64,000 bases of DNA from Strix aluco. Lineage: Eukaryota > Chordata > Aves > Strigiformes > Strigidae. The translations under genes were made by a program, and so were the position numbers. Below, one piece after another: positions 48,310 to 61,600 of this stretch; position 1 is the first letter of the stretch, and the number at the start of each line of letters is the position of its first letter. The notes under the pieces are model-generated. The model did no database searches and was not told the origin of the DNA. It saw only the letters and a program-made list of their open reading frames with translations. The DNA is taken from the NCBI RefSeq assembly GCF_031877795.1, contig NC_133932.1, positions 137,752,841 through 137,816,840 of the forward strand. The letters are read 5' to 3'.

Positions 48310-50012
48310 GCCCTGGCACCCCAGGGGAGGGGACACAGCATCAGGGTGGGGCCCCAGGGCAAGATGCCCAGATGCACCGCTGGGACGGGCTGGCGAGCCG
48401 CCCTCCCCCCGGCCTTTGATTTCCAGCTCTGCACCTCCCTGATGAAGGGTGGCATTTATCTCCAAAGTCCGAGCACGGCACCGCTCAAGTCCCGTGTGGG
48501 CCCTCGGAGGAAGGTCCCTGCAAGGCTTGGTGCCCCTTGGATGGCACAAACCTCGGCGGACTGCGTGGTGACGAGGCAGAAGAGTCAGACCTGGGGCTGT
48601 TGGGTCACCCCTCTGAAGGCACCAGCCATGTGCAAGCAGTTTCTCTTTGTCATCCTCTTGCAGGACCTGTCTGGCTTTGGGTTCTCCCTGTTCTTTCCCA
48701 TCAGCTCTTTAACAGTTTGCTGATTTTAGGGTAACACTAAGAAGACCATGGGAGCAAGAGCTCCTGTCTCAGAGAGAGTGTTAGTGAGGGTCAAGCAAGG
48801 CTGGAAGGGAAATGTTATAACACAGGGCACAGCAATTGTCTGCAGGGTGTCAGCTCGCCAGGGCCCCAGGAGAAGTGGGCAGACTGGGTGTACTGGGGTC
48901 CCTGGGGACACAGGGCAGTGTCATGTCCCGCTCAGATGAGGGAGACAAGGATTTTTCTCAGTTTTTCTCAGTCTGTGTTTCTCACAGGCCTGTTTTTTGT
49001 CTCTCACAGGCAGGATGCAGTGTGGGAGAGGCAGCCTTGTCTCCTGCTCCCAGCGGAGCGGGCTGGAGGTGCTGGGGTGGGATGCAGGGAGCTTGTGGGC
49101 CTGGGCTGCTCCGGAGGGGTCTGGATGACTGTGGAGCAAGGTGTTTGCACTAGCCATGGGCCACGGGCTGCCACCATTTCCCGTGGCTGCCCTGGGTCTC
49201 CTCTGCCTGCTGACTTCAGGGGCAGCCTTGGCTGAAGGAGCCTGGGGGTGACACTGCTCCCCAGCTCTCCATTGCAGGGTTTGTGGTGGATCTGCTCCGG
49301 AACCGCTCACTCCGTCTTCTCCCTGATAAGGGGAATTCACCACCCAGAAGCCCCAAATGTGTCCCTGAGCTGCTCTCGGTGCTGCGGGGATGCCATGAGC
49401 CTGAAAGGAGGACAGAAGGCTGGTGAAGGCCACAGGCCTCTGCGTGGCATGGAGGCTGTGCAGGGAATTTTGTTTTACTTGTGGAAAGTTAGATGTAGGG
49501 TGAAAGCAGATATTCTGTCCTTCCTGTACATGAAATTACCATTCTTGGCATGTTTTGTACCATAATAGATAATTGTGTCTATTACATTATGACTTTAATA
49601 ACCTGAGAATTATAATAATTTAGATAAAAAAACCCAAAAAAAGCATTTTTCCTTCCATGAAGGAAGTTACAAACAATGGACCTAATCTCACTGCCACTCC
49701 TCCCACTGCATGTTTTTCACAAAGTTTTGTTCCACTTGATCTGTGAAAGACTTAAAACATTAAACCCAGCAATGTTTCCTGGTGTCTCAAAAAAACGCCG
49801 GAGTATTTCTGTTTGTATTTCGTAGTGTGTTTCTTTGGGTTTTGTCTTGAATGTTCCCTGGATTCTCCGGCTGAGACAAGTCTCACTTATGTGAATTCAT
49901 AGACAAGACCGTGGCTCGTGTCACCCCGCATGTGTGAGCGTTCCCCTCCCGTTCCCCAGCACCCCATTCCCACAGAGAGGCAGACACCTCTTCACGGCTG
50001 AAGCAGTTGGTG
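48310..50012. other. Intergenic between beta-H and beta-A
   Basis: No gene was recognised. Confidence 0.4.
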
Positions 50013-50018
50013 TTTATT
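50013..50018 (-). promoter_or_regulatory. Poly(A) signal of beta-H globin
   Basis: AATAAA on the - strand lies 74 bases past the stop codon. Confidence 0.85.
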
Positions 50019-50092
50019 TGGCAATTAGAGACCAGCAGAACCAAAGGATGTTTCTCCAGGAGCATCTCCGGGCAGGAACGCTTGCAGGAGGC

Positions 50093-51389
50093 TCAGTGGT
50101 ACTCATGGGCCAGCGCGTGGGCCACCACACGGACCATCTTCTGCCAGGCGGCCTGGCAGGCAGGGCTGAAGTCCTTGCCAAAGTGGGCAGCCAGGACAAT
50201 GATGAGGATGTCACCCAGGAGCTGGCAATAGAGGGAGGAGAAGCTGTCAGCCCGGTGCTGCCTCCCACCTCCCTCCCCACCATCGCACCACCCAGGTGTT
50301 TGTGCGTGGACACGGGTTATTGGGGACTTCACCCCAAAGCAAGGAACGGATTTCTCACAGCCCTGTGCAGAGCACCAGGCTCCTTGCACAGTTGTGTCTC
50401 TGACAGGACTCACCAGGACACCTGGATGTGCCAGATCCTCCTCCCCAGATACCTGCCTGTGCCTCCCTCTGCTTCGACTGGGTTGATCCTTTCCTTTCAT
50501 ACCCCCACCCACCCTTGCTTTCTCTTGGCTCCCATCCCCTCCTTCTGCTGAAGGGGCTGTGTTTATTTTCTCTCCTGGTTTAACCACTCCACCACAGCCA
50601 AGCTCAGCTCTTCCCTCCAAACCCCGTCTCAGTGTCTTCCCTTCTGGTCTCTTGCTGCTCCAAGACAACGTTGCTTCCTCCTGGCATGTATCTGCGTTTC
50701 ATCCCCATCCACCTCGCCAGCCTGGGTCCCTCCTCTCACAGATCCCAGCCTCATAATTCCTCTTTATTCCCCCCAGATATGCCTCATCACTCCCACTTCT
50801 GCTCCAACCGCCTCTGCCCTCAGCAGGCTCCCAGACTCCGGCAGCCTCAGGGTTTCTCTCCAGGTTTCACCAACTGTCAGACACCTCAGAGAATCCTAAA
50901 TCCCTCCCCAGAGCACAGAAACCTCTGGCCAGCTGAGCCTGGACTCTGAGCACGGCTCACCCTGAAGTTCTCGGGGTCCACGTGCAGCTTGTCACAGTGG
51001 AGTTTGCTCAGCTGAGCAAAACATTTCTTGATGTTGTCCAGGTTCTTGACAGCTTCCCCGAAGGAGGTGAGCACTTTCTTGCCGTGGGCGCGGACCATGG
51101 GGTTGCCAGTGATGGCAGTGGGGCTGGAGAGGTTCCCGAAGGAAGCGAAGAACCTCTGGGTCCAGGGGTAGACGATCAGCAGCCTGGGGAGAGATGGAGG
51201 GACACAAGCAGACACCCAGACGCGTTAATGCTCCCGTGATTGGAGTGGTTTCTCTATCCTGGCTGCAGCCGAGCAGATGCCCCGGAGTGGGACCTACCTG
51301 GCCAGGGCCTCGGCACCTATTGCGGCCACATCGACCTTGCCCCAGAGGCCGGTGATGAGCTGCTTCTCTTCGGCTGTCCAGTGCACCAT
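50093..51389 (-). CDS. HBBH: Beta-H globin (minor beta-type chain)
   Basis: Coding exons are 51389-51298, 51183-50961 and 50221-50093; introns are 114 and 739 bases. The chain starts [20 protein letters not shown] and has Ile in place of the Cys seen near residue 23 in its neighbours. Distal His63 and proximal His92 are kept. An extra Cys84 (KKCFAQL), Lys90 in place of Glu, and the end [12 protein letters not shown] (His143, Glu144) set it apart from beta-A. In chicken beta-H is weakly expressed in young and adult birds; here the intact frame, splice sites and promoter argue for function. It is second in the cluster, between rho and beta-A. Confidence 0.95.
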
Positions 51390-51459
51390 GGTGTCAAACA
51401 GGAGGGTTTGCCTGGGGCTTCCCTGAACAGTGATGAGGAAGTGGAGCCGCAGTCTGCCC

Positions 51460-51520
51460 CAGGGATTTTTATACAGTAGTAACGGCTTGTCCTAATCTCA
51501 GTTCACGTAGCTATTGGTTG
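51460..51520 (-). promoter_or_regulatory. Beta-H globin promoter
   Basis: TATAAAAA lies at 51466-51473 and CCAAT at 51513-51517 on the - strand, the same spacing as in beta-A. The start codon is about 77 bases downstream of the TATA box. Confidence 0.83.
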
Positions 51521-54500
51521 GGGCTGGGGAGGGAGCTGGGCTGCACAAGGAAAGATAGCAATTTTGGATGCTGTCCAAGGGGAAAAGAGGCCCTTTCCCC
51601 CCTCCGTCTTTGAGTGGACAAGCATCATCTCATACCCATGCACTTGTACCCGCAGCCCCACGCGCAGGAGGAGCTGCCTGCACGGCTGTGGGCTCCCAGT
51701 GCCACAGAGGCAGCCGGAGGCTGGGGGCTGAACACGCGGGGCAGACCCAAGAAGACAGGCAGTGACATTTGAAGAGTTTGCAGTCTCTGCCTTGACCGTG
51801 TTTTCCCACCTCTTGACGGTGCATTGGTGCCCTGCACCCCTGGGGTTCATCCCGAACAGCTCTAGGCATCACCCACCCTAGCTCAAAGGGCCAGAGGCTT
51901 CCTGGGAAACAAGGATGGAATGATCACTCCCAAATCTAGGCTTCATGCTTTAAATGCAAGAGCCTCCTTTCTTGTTTGTCCTAACAAAGAGCTTCAGAGC
52001 TGTTGTCCATCGTCACCGTCCAGCATCACTGTCCACGCTGCTCCGAGCCTAAGCTCTCCTATTTGTCATCTCTAGTGCAATTCCCTGTCCTCAGAGAAAG
52101 TGGATCCACCTCGAAGGCACGATCCTGAGTCAGGGGTCTCAAGAGCACGGTGCTACCCCAGCCTTAGTCCTGCGAGGAAGCACAAGCCGGACACGTCACC
52201 CGCATGGTCAGGCCCACCTGATGCCCGCAGGGGTCTAGGACCAGGCGGTACTGAGCAAAACCAGGCCAATGTTGATCTTCTCTGCTGGCCTCCAGGAAGA
52301 GGACAACACAGCATCCATTTTATTTTACAGTCTGAACGCCTTATTACTCTATGGGGCTGACGACCGTCCCTTAGACTGATAACTGGGTGGCTTTGGGGCA
52401 CAGTTCTGAGCCTGGCCAACCCAGAAATGGGGTGTACACCAAATAAAAGGCAGAACCAAATAGGGAACCATGCTTATTTTTTCAGACTGCTACCACAAAT
52501 ATGCAATAAAACCTTGTCTGCATGGCAAATGTTGAATGGTTTTGCTGTATCAGGCACCAGCACTGACAAACTCTTGAGCACAGATGCTGGAAAAAAGAAT
52601 TATTTTGATACGTAGCATACGTCATACCCCAAAAGCAATAAGCTGTCCTGGCAAAGCAGCATTTCTACTGTTGGTAGAGCTGTCCTGATCAGATTACTTG
52701 TTCACATAAAATAATTCAGCCTTAAGAAAACGCCTTGCAGGGGTGATCTCTCACTGCATGCAGGATGAAGTCTGTCCCCTTGTCTTCTCAGCAACTGTCT
52801 TTACAAATCTGAAGAGCACTGTCTTGTCTCATATCTGCCTGCTGCAAATAAAACTGTCAGTAAGTTCTTCCAGCCTTACCTCTGGTCAACAGTCTGTGCT
52901 ACAACCTCTGTGCTACAGCCAGCTACTGAGCTCTGCCTTCGGCTGTAACTGCTGACCCGACCTTAAAACTAAATTCTCTCATTGCAACTCTAGTTCTGCT
53001 GTGGGTGCAAATTGGTTCATGCATGTGCTTTCTTAGTTAATATAGACATGAGAAATGAGGAGGCTGCAACATCAGTAAATTGCTCTGCAGACACAGCTTC
53101 CAGATCCTTTATTAGCAGAGTGGACTGGTGAACTGGCAGCATCAGTCCTGCGGTACCTCAGCACTGGCACAGCTCAGCTGCACCATCCCACGAGGGCCAT
53201 GAGCTGAGATGCTAAACCAAGAGAAGAGGCAAAGGATGAACTCCTGGGGCTTGCTGAGCTTCGCCTTACCTTTCCTTCCTTCTCCCTCCCCAGCTCCTCC
53301 TCGCTGACTGCAGTGGGCAGCAGCCTGTCCGGAGCTCGCCGTGTCCCTGCTGGAGAACATCCTCCCATCCTGGCAAATGAGTCCTTTCAAGTGCTTCTCA
53401 CATCATCTCCAGCAATTGCATTAGCACCACAGGGCAGTTATCAGCTGACAGAAGGAGAAAGCATGAGATTAAACTCCCCGTGAAAAACTTCCAAAGGCTT
53501 TTTAGTTTTAACATTAGTCAGCCACAAAGACATTTTAAAGAAACTTGTTATGCTGGGCAGGCCCGGAGGTGGTTTCCCACTGCTGGGCAGTGGTCCGTAA
53601 CATTGTCAGAGGCACGAGCTCACAGTGAAGCAGAATCGGCCCCGAAGGTGCCTGCAGGGTGATCTCGGCCGGGACACCACGAGCGTTTGCCGTGAGCAGC
53701 CCAATACGCTGTGAGACAGCACGGAGACACTTGGCAAACCACAAAGGCACCACAGCCCAGACAGTCCCAGACCTGTCCTCTGCTTGGGGCTTCTCCAGGG
53801 AATCCATCCATCTCATCCATTTTTATGAGAAAGGGTTCGTTTTAAGTACATTTTAAAATCGCCTGCTTTATGGCTTGGGGGAAGAGGCCTGGCTGGTAAT
53901 TTTTGGATGCTCAGAGCTGCCAGCGCAGGGGTTGTCTGCTGAGGGGGCTGTTCGGTGGCACAGGGTCAGGGGGGAAATGCTCATTGTAACGTGCCAAGTA
54001 GAGGTAATTTCTGTAGCTTTTTTTGCAGTTCAGAGAGTCAAAGGGAGATGTTCTCTCCCAGTGCACCCACAGCAATGCCTTGCAGCATTCTTATCCCCAG
54101 AACTAAAAGCAGGGGCCCTTTTGCTCTGCCTGGGATGGGTTTCACTATGCTCAGGACTCTTTCCTCGAGCATCCTTCCAGCCAGCTGTTCCCTTTGGTGT
54201 GGGTGGAAGATCCCCTAAGCCACTCTTCATCTCTTGGCCCCACACTGGGCCATGCCCACTTCCATGGATGGGAACCTTCCCTTTTTATAGTTAAACCATC
54301 CTGACAGTGGCAAAAGACAGCTTCAGTGACAGCCTTTCTGAAACAAGCAGAATTTATTGGTCACTCTGATTGCAGCAGGCAGTGTCCCGCGCCAAGCTTT
54401 ACCAGAGCCCTTATCAGCAGGAGTGGCAGCTGTACCCGGCCTCTGCCGCTCTGGATCCAGGCCAGCCCTCCTCCTCTCTCCTCCAGACATGCCATTTCTC

Positions 54501-56891
54501 GTGTCTTAAGCCAGCAGGTCTCGAGGGTGTCTTTGTTCCCAGTTTAGTTGTTGTGATTTTCCTTGCCCAGCTGAACAGCCCTGTCTGGGCTCCTCTCAGA
54601 CTGTGCCAGCATCTCGTGGTCTCCCAGCTGAGGGCAGGAGCTCGCTCCTTCCCCCCAGCCTGAGTGGAAGCAGCAGAGAAACGGGGATGTGTGGCAGCTT
54701 GGCTGGGCCACGGAGGGCTGGAACCGCTTTGGAGGGACTCTGGGCTCCCAGAGGCTGTTTGCCCCCTGCAGAGATCCCGGGGCTCACTGGAACGGGCGTA
54801 ACAGAGGGCAAGGCAGGAGGCAGGTCCTGAACACGAGCTGACTGCTGCCAGCCAGCTGCTAAGGACCAAGCTGGGGGGTCACCGTCCCCCGGGCATCGCG
54901 GGGCTCCCCAGTGTCCCGGCGTCACTCGGCAGAAACATCCCGAGGGCCGTTTGACCTCATGGCAAACCACCAGCACTGCTTTTTCCCCCCGCGGCTGCGC
55001 TGCTGAGGCTGGGCCCCCCTCCCCAAAGAGGCCAGTCTGCACAGGGGGATGGCCTCTGGAAAGACACGTTTCATTCCTGCTTTCCCACCAGCTCCTGGAG
55101 GTGCTTTGGTCAAGCCACTGCCCCTGTGCTGCAAAGGAAGGCAGCACAACTGATGCCGCTTCCTCCCTAAAGAGCTGTGAGAGCTGTTGAGGCAACACTG
55201 CTGGGACCAGGCAGCATCGCTCCCACACCAGGCTGGCCGTGGTGGTCATCCAGGGCTCGCCTCTACCCGCTTTGGGGCCAGACGGGCTGGTGGTCGTCGT
55301 AACTTTGCTCGTGCTTCACACGAGAGAGGGGCAGCTCTCACGGGGAGCCTGGCACGCTGGCTCTGCGCTGCCAGCACCGCGTCCTGCCCTTGCCCAGACC
55401 TCTAATTGCAGATTAAGGCTGACAGGACCATGCAGGCGCCAGCTGCAGCGCAGTCAGGGAGCAGGACACGCTCCGCATCACCACGGGGACGTGCCCATGG
55501 CACAGCGTGGGAGAGGAGCAGCAGAATGATAACAACAGTCCCAGACCGGGGCAAAAACATCTTGGTGAGGTCCACAGCCACTGCACAAACAAGCTGGTTT
55601 GGGACCCAGAGGTGGAAACACCTGAACAGAGTGTGTGCTGCTGGATGCACCTGCAGGCACTTCCCTAATGTTATGTCTGCCCGTGCTCCAAGCGCAGGAA
55701 AACTTTTCCTGTTTGGTGGCAACTTCCAGGGTTTTGAACTGCACTTTTGTGCTAACGGGAACAAGACACTGAGAACGGTCCCACCCCTGAAATCCTGCTG
55801 AAGTGCCCGTTTGCTGACTGAAAGAAGAGTGACGCGCTGTGGGAAAGCTGGGCTGGTTTCTGGGGTTTTTTAGTTTTCCTTTTCCCCAGCCCTGGTGTTC
55901 TTGGCACCGCTGGTGGGGCTGGATCCTTTGCCTGTGAGACAGGCTGTCTGTGTATATAGAGAGGCTGTAAGTGCAAATCCCTGCTTTATCAGAAGAAAGG
56001 CAGAAAATGTATTCCTAAATCATGCAAAGCAAGGAATTCATCGTTCTGAGACACCCACAGGTCTGTCCTTGTTGTTTTTTAAGTTATTCCTGGAAAAGTG
56101 TTGATGAAGCTGATGTGCTTACACAGAATCCTTCCATTGCAGTGAAAAAACATTCTTCCACTGAGCCAATCTGAGTTGAAAAAAAAGCCGTGGTTGGTCC
56201 TGTTTAAAAGCTGCCCTCATCCCCTCCTCTTGGGATCATACGCATTTTCTTTTAGATACCGTATTCTGATCAAAATGCACAAGAGTCATGGTAAGAGCCT
56301 TTTCATCGCTGATTCAGAAAATGCTTTTGATCAACTTCTTAAAAATACATCAGTACTAAAAAACAAAGGGCCACATTTCTGCCTAATCTAAGATAGCTTC
56401 AGTGAATCTCTACAAAATTACATCCTTGTATGTATTATGGGTGGAGAGGTTTAGGGCCAGAGGGGCCCTTGCTTGGCCTCTGCACAGAACAGGCCATAAA
56501 TCTGCCCCCACCCCAGCAGTTTCAGCCAGCCCAGAGGTACTGGGTGGGCTGGGACATGCCCATCGCTGGTTTAGAGGCCGGTATCCCCCGATGTGCCACC
56601 GGAGCTCCCTGCGTGAGGGACACCCCAGCATCACTTTGTGTGTGGAGACCCAGGACCCCAGCGGGCAGGCAGGAAGGGGCAGCTCCAAGCAGGCTGATGC
56701 CTCTCAGGGAGACCCCAAATAGTCGGGAAAAGCAGCTCCCCTTTGGCCAGCCTGGCTGCCTTTCTGGAGGGGGATGCTCCCAGCAGCCCACAGCACATCT
56801 TCCCCCTTTCATGGCCCTTGCTCCCTCCCTCCCACCCCACAGGCAGCCACAAGACACAGAAGCACACTAAGGAGTCCAGAAAATGTGGGTT
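51521..56891. other. Intergenic between rho and beta-H
   Basis: No gene was recognised in 5.4 kb. TGAGTCA occurs at 52126-52132 and several GATA motifs are scattered (for example near 53435 and 54410), but not in a tight cluster like that at 46.1 kb. No young CR1 is present. Confidence 0.4.
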
Positions 56892-56897
56892 TTTATT
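56892..56897 (-). promoter_or_regulatory. Poly(A) signal of rho-globin
   Basis: AATAAA on the - strand lies 33 bases past the stop codon, the shortest 3' UTR of the four globin genes. Confidence 0.85.
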
Positions 56898-56929
56898 GAC
56901 TGTTACAGACACATCTCCCTCCCGAGTGT

Positions 56930-58520
56930 TTAATGGTACTTGTAGGCCAGAGCATGGGCCACCACGCCGACCAGCTTCTGCCAAGTGGCCTGGCAGGCAG
57001 GGGTGAAGTCCTTGGTGAAGTGCGCAGCCAGCACAATGATGAGGATGTCTCCCAGGAGCTGCAGAGGAGAAGGAAGGAAATCAGGTCAGCACGGTGCTGA
57101 GTAGCCCTTCGCCCTGCACAGGACCCGGGGACCAGGGGCTGGAGGGAACCCGGCTCTCTCCCGGCTCTCTGGAGGGTCCTGGAGGCTGTGACCCAGGGAA
57201 ACTGAATTCTCTGTGCAGGAAAATAGTTCTGTGCTGACCATATGCAGCAGTATCCTCCTGCTCTGTCTCTGCTTCTTCTCACACCTGCTTTTTCCATCCT
57301 CTAGACCTTATTACCTTATTTCCAGACATTTTCTGCTTTTTTTTTTTTTTTTTTTGTGCTGTGAAAACACATGCCTACTTGAGGGCTAGGGTCAGTGTGA
57401 GGTCTACCTGCTACATCCCCCAAATCAGTCTTAAACAGAGACTGAAACAGAGGCCATCAGCCACATCCAGCCCTCTCAATCACTGAGCCTGAACTGCTCC
57501 CTCTCTTCACCCACAGTGACTTCTCACCCCCTGCACCCTGATCTCTTTTGCTTCATCTCCCTCCTGTTCCCCTCCCTCATCTGCTGACCTTGTCCCCCCG
57601 CTCAGACCTGTCCTCTCTGTCTCTAATCCCAGTCTGAAACTCTTCCTATCAGTGTCCGGCCTCTGAGCATCCCACATTTGTTTTTCCCTCTCCCCCCATG
57701 TCTGCCAGACTTGGAAAAAGGGGAGACGAAGTGGGCCCCATCCTTGGGGCCAGGAGGTGCCAGGGAGCGGCTGCCCGTGGCACCTACACAGCAGGACATC
57801 CCTCCCCGCTCTCCACCCTCAGCCTCACTCAGCCTCCCGGCATCCTTCTGCCACTTTTCTCAAGCCATGCACAAGCCCCCAGGCTTTCAGAGCATCTCCC
57901 ATATTTGTCACCAAACCCCCCACGACCTGCAACCTAACCTTCCCCTCTCCCCCAACTTCCATCCAAGCTAGCCCCTTTCTGTTTGGTAACTAAAATACGT
58001 GTTATTGATGCTTGTTTGAAACCCCCCAGGCGCTGAGATATTCTGCAGGGTGGAAGGAGAGAGGGTCAAGCTCCGAGTGCAGCTCACCCTGAAGTTCTCG
58101 GGGTCCACGTGCAGCTTCTCGCAGTGCAGCTCGGACAGCTTGGAGAAGGTCGCCTTGAGGTTTTCCAGGTTCTTGACGGCATCCCCGAAGGAGGTGAGCA
58201 CTTTCTTGCCGTGGGCGCGGACCTTGGGGTTGCCGATGATGGCGGTGGGGCTGGAGAGGTTCCCAAAGTTATCGAAGAACCTCTGGGTCCAGGGGTAGAC
58301 GATCAGCAGCCTGGGGAGAGGCAGAGGGACACAAGCAGACACACAGACACATTAACACTTCCAAATGCAATCACCACAGTTTCTCTATCCCGGCTGCAGC
58401 CGAGCAGATGCCCCGGAGCGGGACCTACCTGGCCAGGGCCTCGGCACCGCATTCCTCCACGTTGACCTTGCCCCAGACGCTGGTGATGAGCTGCTTCTCC
58501 TCGGCTGTCCAGTGCACCAT
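56930..58520 (-). CDS. HBBR: Rho-type beta-globin (embryonic)
   Basis: Coding exons are 58520-58429, 58310-58088 and 57058-56930; introns are 118 and 1029 bases with GT-AG ends. The chain starts [20 protein letters not shown]. Exon 2 has [10 protein letters not shown] and [15 protein letters not shown] with distal His63, then LHCEKLH with His92. Exon 3 has [16 protein letters not shown] and ends [19 protein letters not shown] and ALAYKYH are the marks of chicken rho. Gly135 and Tyr143 replace the Arg pair of the adult phosphate site. It is the 5'-most gene and would be expressed in primitive red cells. It is almost the same as epsilon through exon 2, but not in exon 3. Confidence 0.97.
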
Positions 58521-58589
58521 GGTGGCGGGTGGAGGCTTTGCTCGGCGTCGCAGGAGGACACAGACCCCGTAGCTGAGCTGCGGACCCCA

Positions 58590-58655
58590 CGGAGGCTTTT
58601 ATCCCCTGCCAGCAGCTCCTCCCCGTCCTGCGCAGGGGGGGTCATTGGCTGGGGC
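58590..58655 (-). promoter_or_regulatory. Rho-globin promoter with GATA-type TATA box
   Basis: GATAAAAG lies at 58596-58603 and CCAAT at 58644-58648 on the - strand. The GATA-form TATA box resembles the specialised -30 element described for the chicken beta-globin promoter, where GATA-1 and the TATA-binding machinery share the site. Confidence 0.82.
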
Positions 58656-58670
58656 CGGTGGGGGGGGTCC

Positions 58671-61600
58671 CCATCAGTCAGTCTGTCCATGGAGTGGTCA
58701 GTCTGCAGCAAGGTGTGGTCTTCAAGGAAAAGGCCCTGGGACTTGCTTAACGGGCAGGCTCAGGACACAACACCCCCTTATCTCTGCCTCCTTTTGCCGT
58801 GACTGCCTGCTCACCACAGGCACGCACGTGCTGCCCCGTGCCCTGCAGACCGCACTGACCCACCTGCACGGTGTTTCACCACAGCTTCATGCCAGCAGCA
58901 CCCAACCTTTGAGTCCTCTGCACTCTCCACTCGGCTCTCTAAACTCGAGGGGTATTTTTCTGATGGGACAGGTGACCTGATTTATGAACTTGGGCTCTTC
59001 ACAGACCCCTCTGCACGGGAGCAGGCTCTCAGGGATGCCGAGTGCTGTTGCCCTTGGCCACAACTCTGCAGCTCTGGACACACAGACCCGCAGAGATGCT
59101 CCTGTAAGTTTTCCTAAGCCTGCGCCTTTCATCAGGCAAAAGGGTGGAAAATGTTGGCCTGCTAGCCCAGTTCCTCCACACCTGAACCACGTGTTGGAGA
59201 CCCATGGAGGCGCAGCTGTGCTTGGTGTTCATGAAACAGAGATCACCCCCTCGTGCTCCAGGTTTCGGGGAATACCTGTGTGGGATGCCAGGGCAGGGGA
59301 GGTTGTGACTGGGGCAGAGGCTCCTCCACCCTTTTGGTGTGTGTACAGTATTACCAAGGCAGGCCCTTCCCTGGCCTCCCCCTGCCGCGACATTAAACGC
59401 TTTGCACAAGGACAGCAGGACCCACCATGTTACAACCATCCCCCCCAGCTCAGGGTCTGACCAAGGGCCTGTGGGTGACTCTGGGGGTCACTTTCCCATT
59501 GAACTACATGGGTGTTCCCCTGTTTTTCAGCCTTCAGGTGAAGCTCTGCTCCTGCATGTGGGAATTAAGACTTGGGGGTTAGCAAAATGTAAACTGACCT
59601 TGAGGTCAGAAGAATGATCGTGGGAAACTGAGGCAGCATTATGTAACACCGTGTTGTGTGAAAAACAGCAGTAAAAAACACCCCCTGCAGAGCGTGGTGA
59701 GCAGTAAAGAGGCAAAACCTGAAAGTCAGTAGGCTGTAAAAGTAAAAACGAACCTGTGTAAACAGGTGGGAATAAATTGGGAGCTTGTGCAGAGTGCAGC
59801 AGCATTTGCTCCTGGCAGTGCCCCCTCCTTCAACAAACTGGTGTGAGTTTGTCATGATTCGGTGCGTTGCCCCGATCCCGGCTGGTCCAAGACTGGCACC
59901 CATGCTCAGACAGGCAAAGCCAGGGTGCAGGAGGTGGGGGGTGTCCTGACAAGACCGTGGGCTTTGGGTCTGTCTGCAGGCAGTCTAGGAGTTTTCATCC
60001 AGACCTCTGACCCGCTCCAGTTACGGATCAATACTGGTCCATCGATCTCATCAGAGCCACGCTGAGCAGTGGCACAAGCCCATCACTACGATCCAGGCGG
60101 GATTCACCTCTGCGGTCACATTTCAGCTCCTTGCCGCAGGGTCCTGGGAGGAATTATTAATTTTTAAAATTTCTGGATCCCAGGCAAGGCCCACAGGCCC
60201 CTTCCAGCAGCGAGCGAGGCCCCGGAGTGGTCTGATAACACAATGTGGAGCGGAGGCTGCTCGGCACAGATAAATGTATCGTGCAGGTGGCCAGCGCTTG
60301 CTTTAGTTCCTTACCTAAAGAGCAGACACACAGTCAACACGCCCTTCGTTCTTAAGAAGATCTGAAGAGTTCAGAAGTTGTCAATTTTCAATAAGACAGG
60401 CCTCAAAGAGCGAAATCTAATATGTGCAATCCTAAATTCACGGCAGCTATTCCCACCATGGGCATCAGCCAACGCGCACAACCGAGCACAGAGCTGACCA
60501 GAACAGCTGTGCGCTCAGCTGGGGGATGAAAATAAATGGCCTAGCACGGCCTTTTCATGTATCACTTCTCTCATCCCCTAGTCCGCATTTCCTGGCAGAC
60601 CCACATTGAAAATAAAATCCAAGCTACATCTGGGTATATTATTAGCAATGCATTTGCCTCGTCTGTGATAAGAGTCTCATTTTCAGCTCTGCAAAGCTGA
60701 ACTTTAAAAGAGAAAAGATAATGATGCTTTTCTTCTGCATTTGAACCAGCAGCATGAAAAAGCTCGGGGAGGGGTGGCAGAGATCAGGAGAACTGTGAAG
60801 CTGGGACAAGCGGGACAACATCAAACCCAGAGGCTTGGAGGAGACTATTAACTGCAGTATTAATATTAGAAAACGTGGTTAATGAATGCTGTTTTTCTGG
60901 ACTCTGCAGAAAAGCAGGCAGAGACGTGGCTTGTGGTGAGAAGCCTCGGGTCCTGGTCCCACGCCTGGACCCGTTCAGGGTCTGGTTTGCTGGTGCAGCT
61001 GTGGGAGCAGGGCCACGGCTTCCCAGGACCGGTAACGATGGTCACAAAGAGCTGGGGGAAGGGGGAAGGCAGAGGAAAGAGAGGAGGAAGAGAGGCTGAA
61101 GTCATCCCAGCTCATTTGGTGCCGTATTGATTCCGTTTAATGGCTTCTTTTACACTCACAGTAATTCTTTAAACTCTTTAAATGCCGTAGGATGGGCAGT
61201 GCAGAAAAGGAATAGCAGGTGAATCAGCCAGCTAATCAGGTCAGGGTCATATTGTAGACTTGTATGCCTCTGCATGTGGAAAGTCCATAACAGCAATGGC
61301 CTTTTACAGCCACTGTGGGCTGTAAATCCATATATCATGAATTCATGAGCTTCAGCCTCCTCCTGCCCCCCCCAGTTCCTTTGGCTGTGTCCAGTCTAGC
61401 ACTGGTGCCTTGATCTCACTTGAAGGCCAGAGCTAACTTCCCCCCCCCGCCCCATTAATGTAAAGGGTTGCTCCAGAAAATGGTGCTTGGGGCAAAAGGG
61501 GACTTCAGGTGCCTGTCCAGGTGAGCCCCAAATTCAGGAGCAGAGCAAAGCCTTCCATAATGCTCAGACTGCAAGGAAAGGGGCAGAGCAGCTGCTGTAA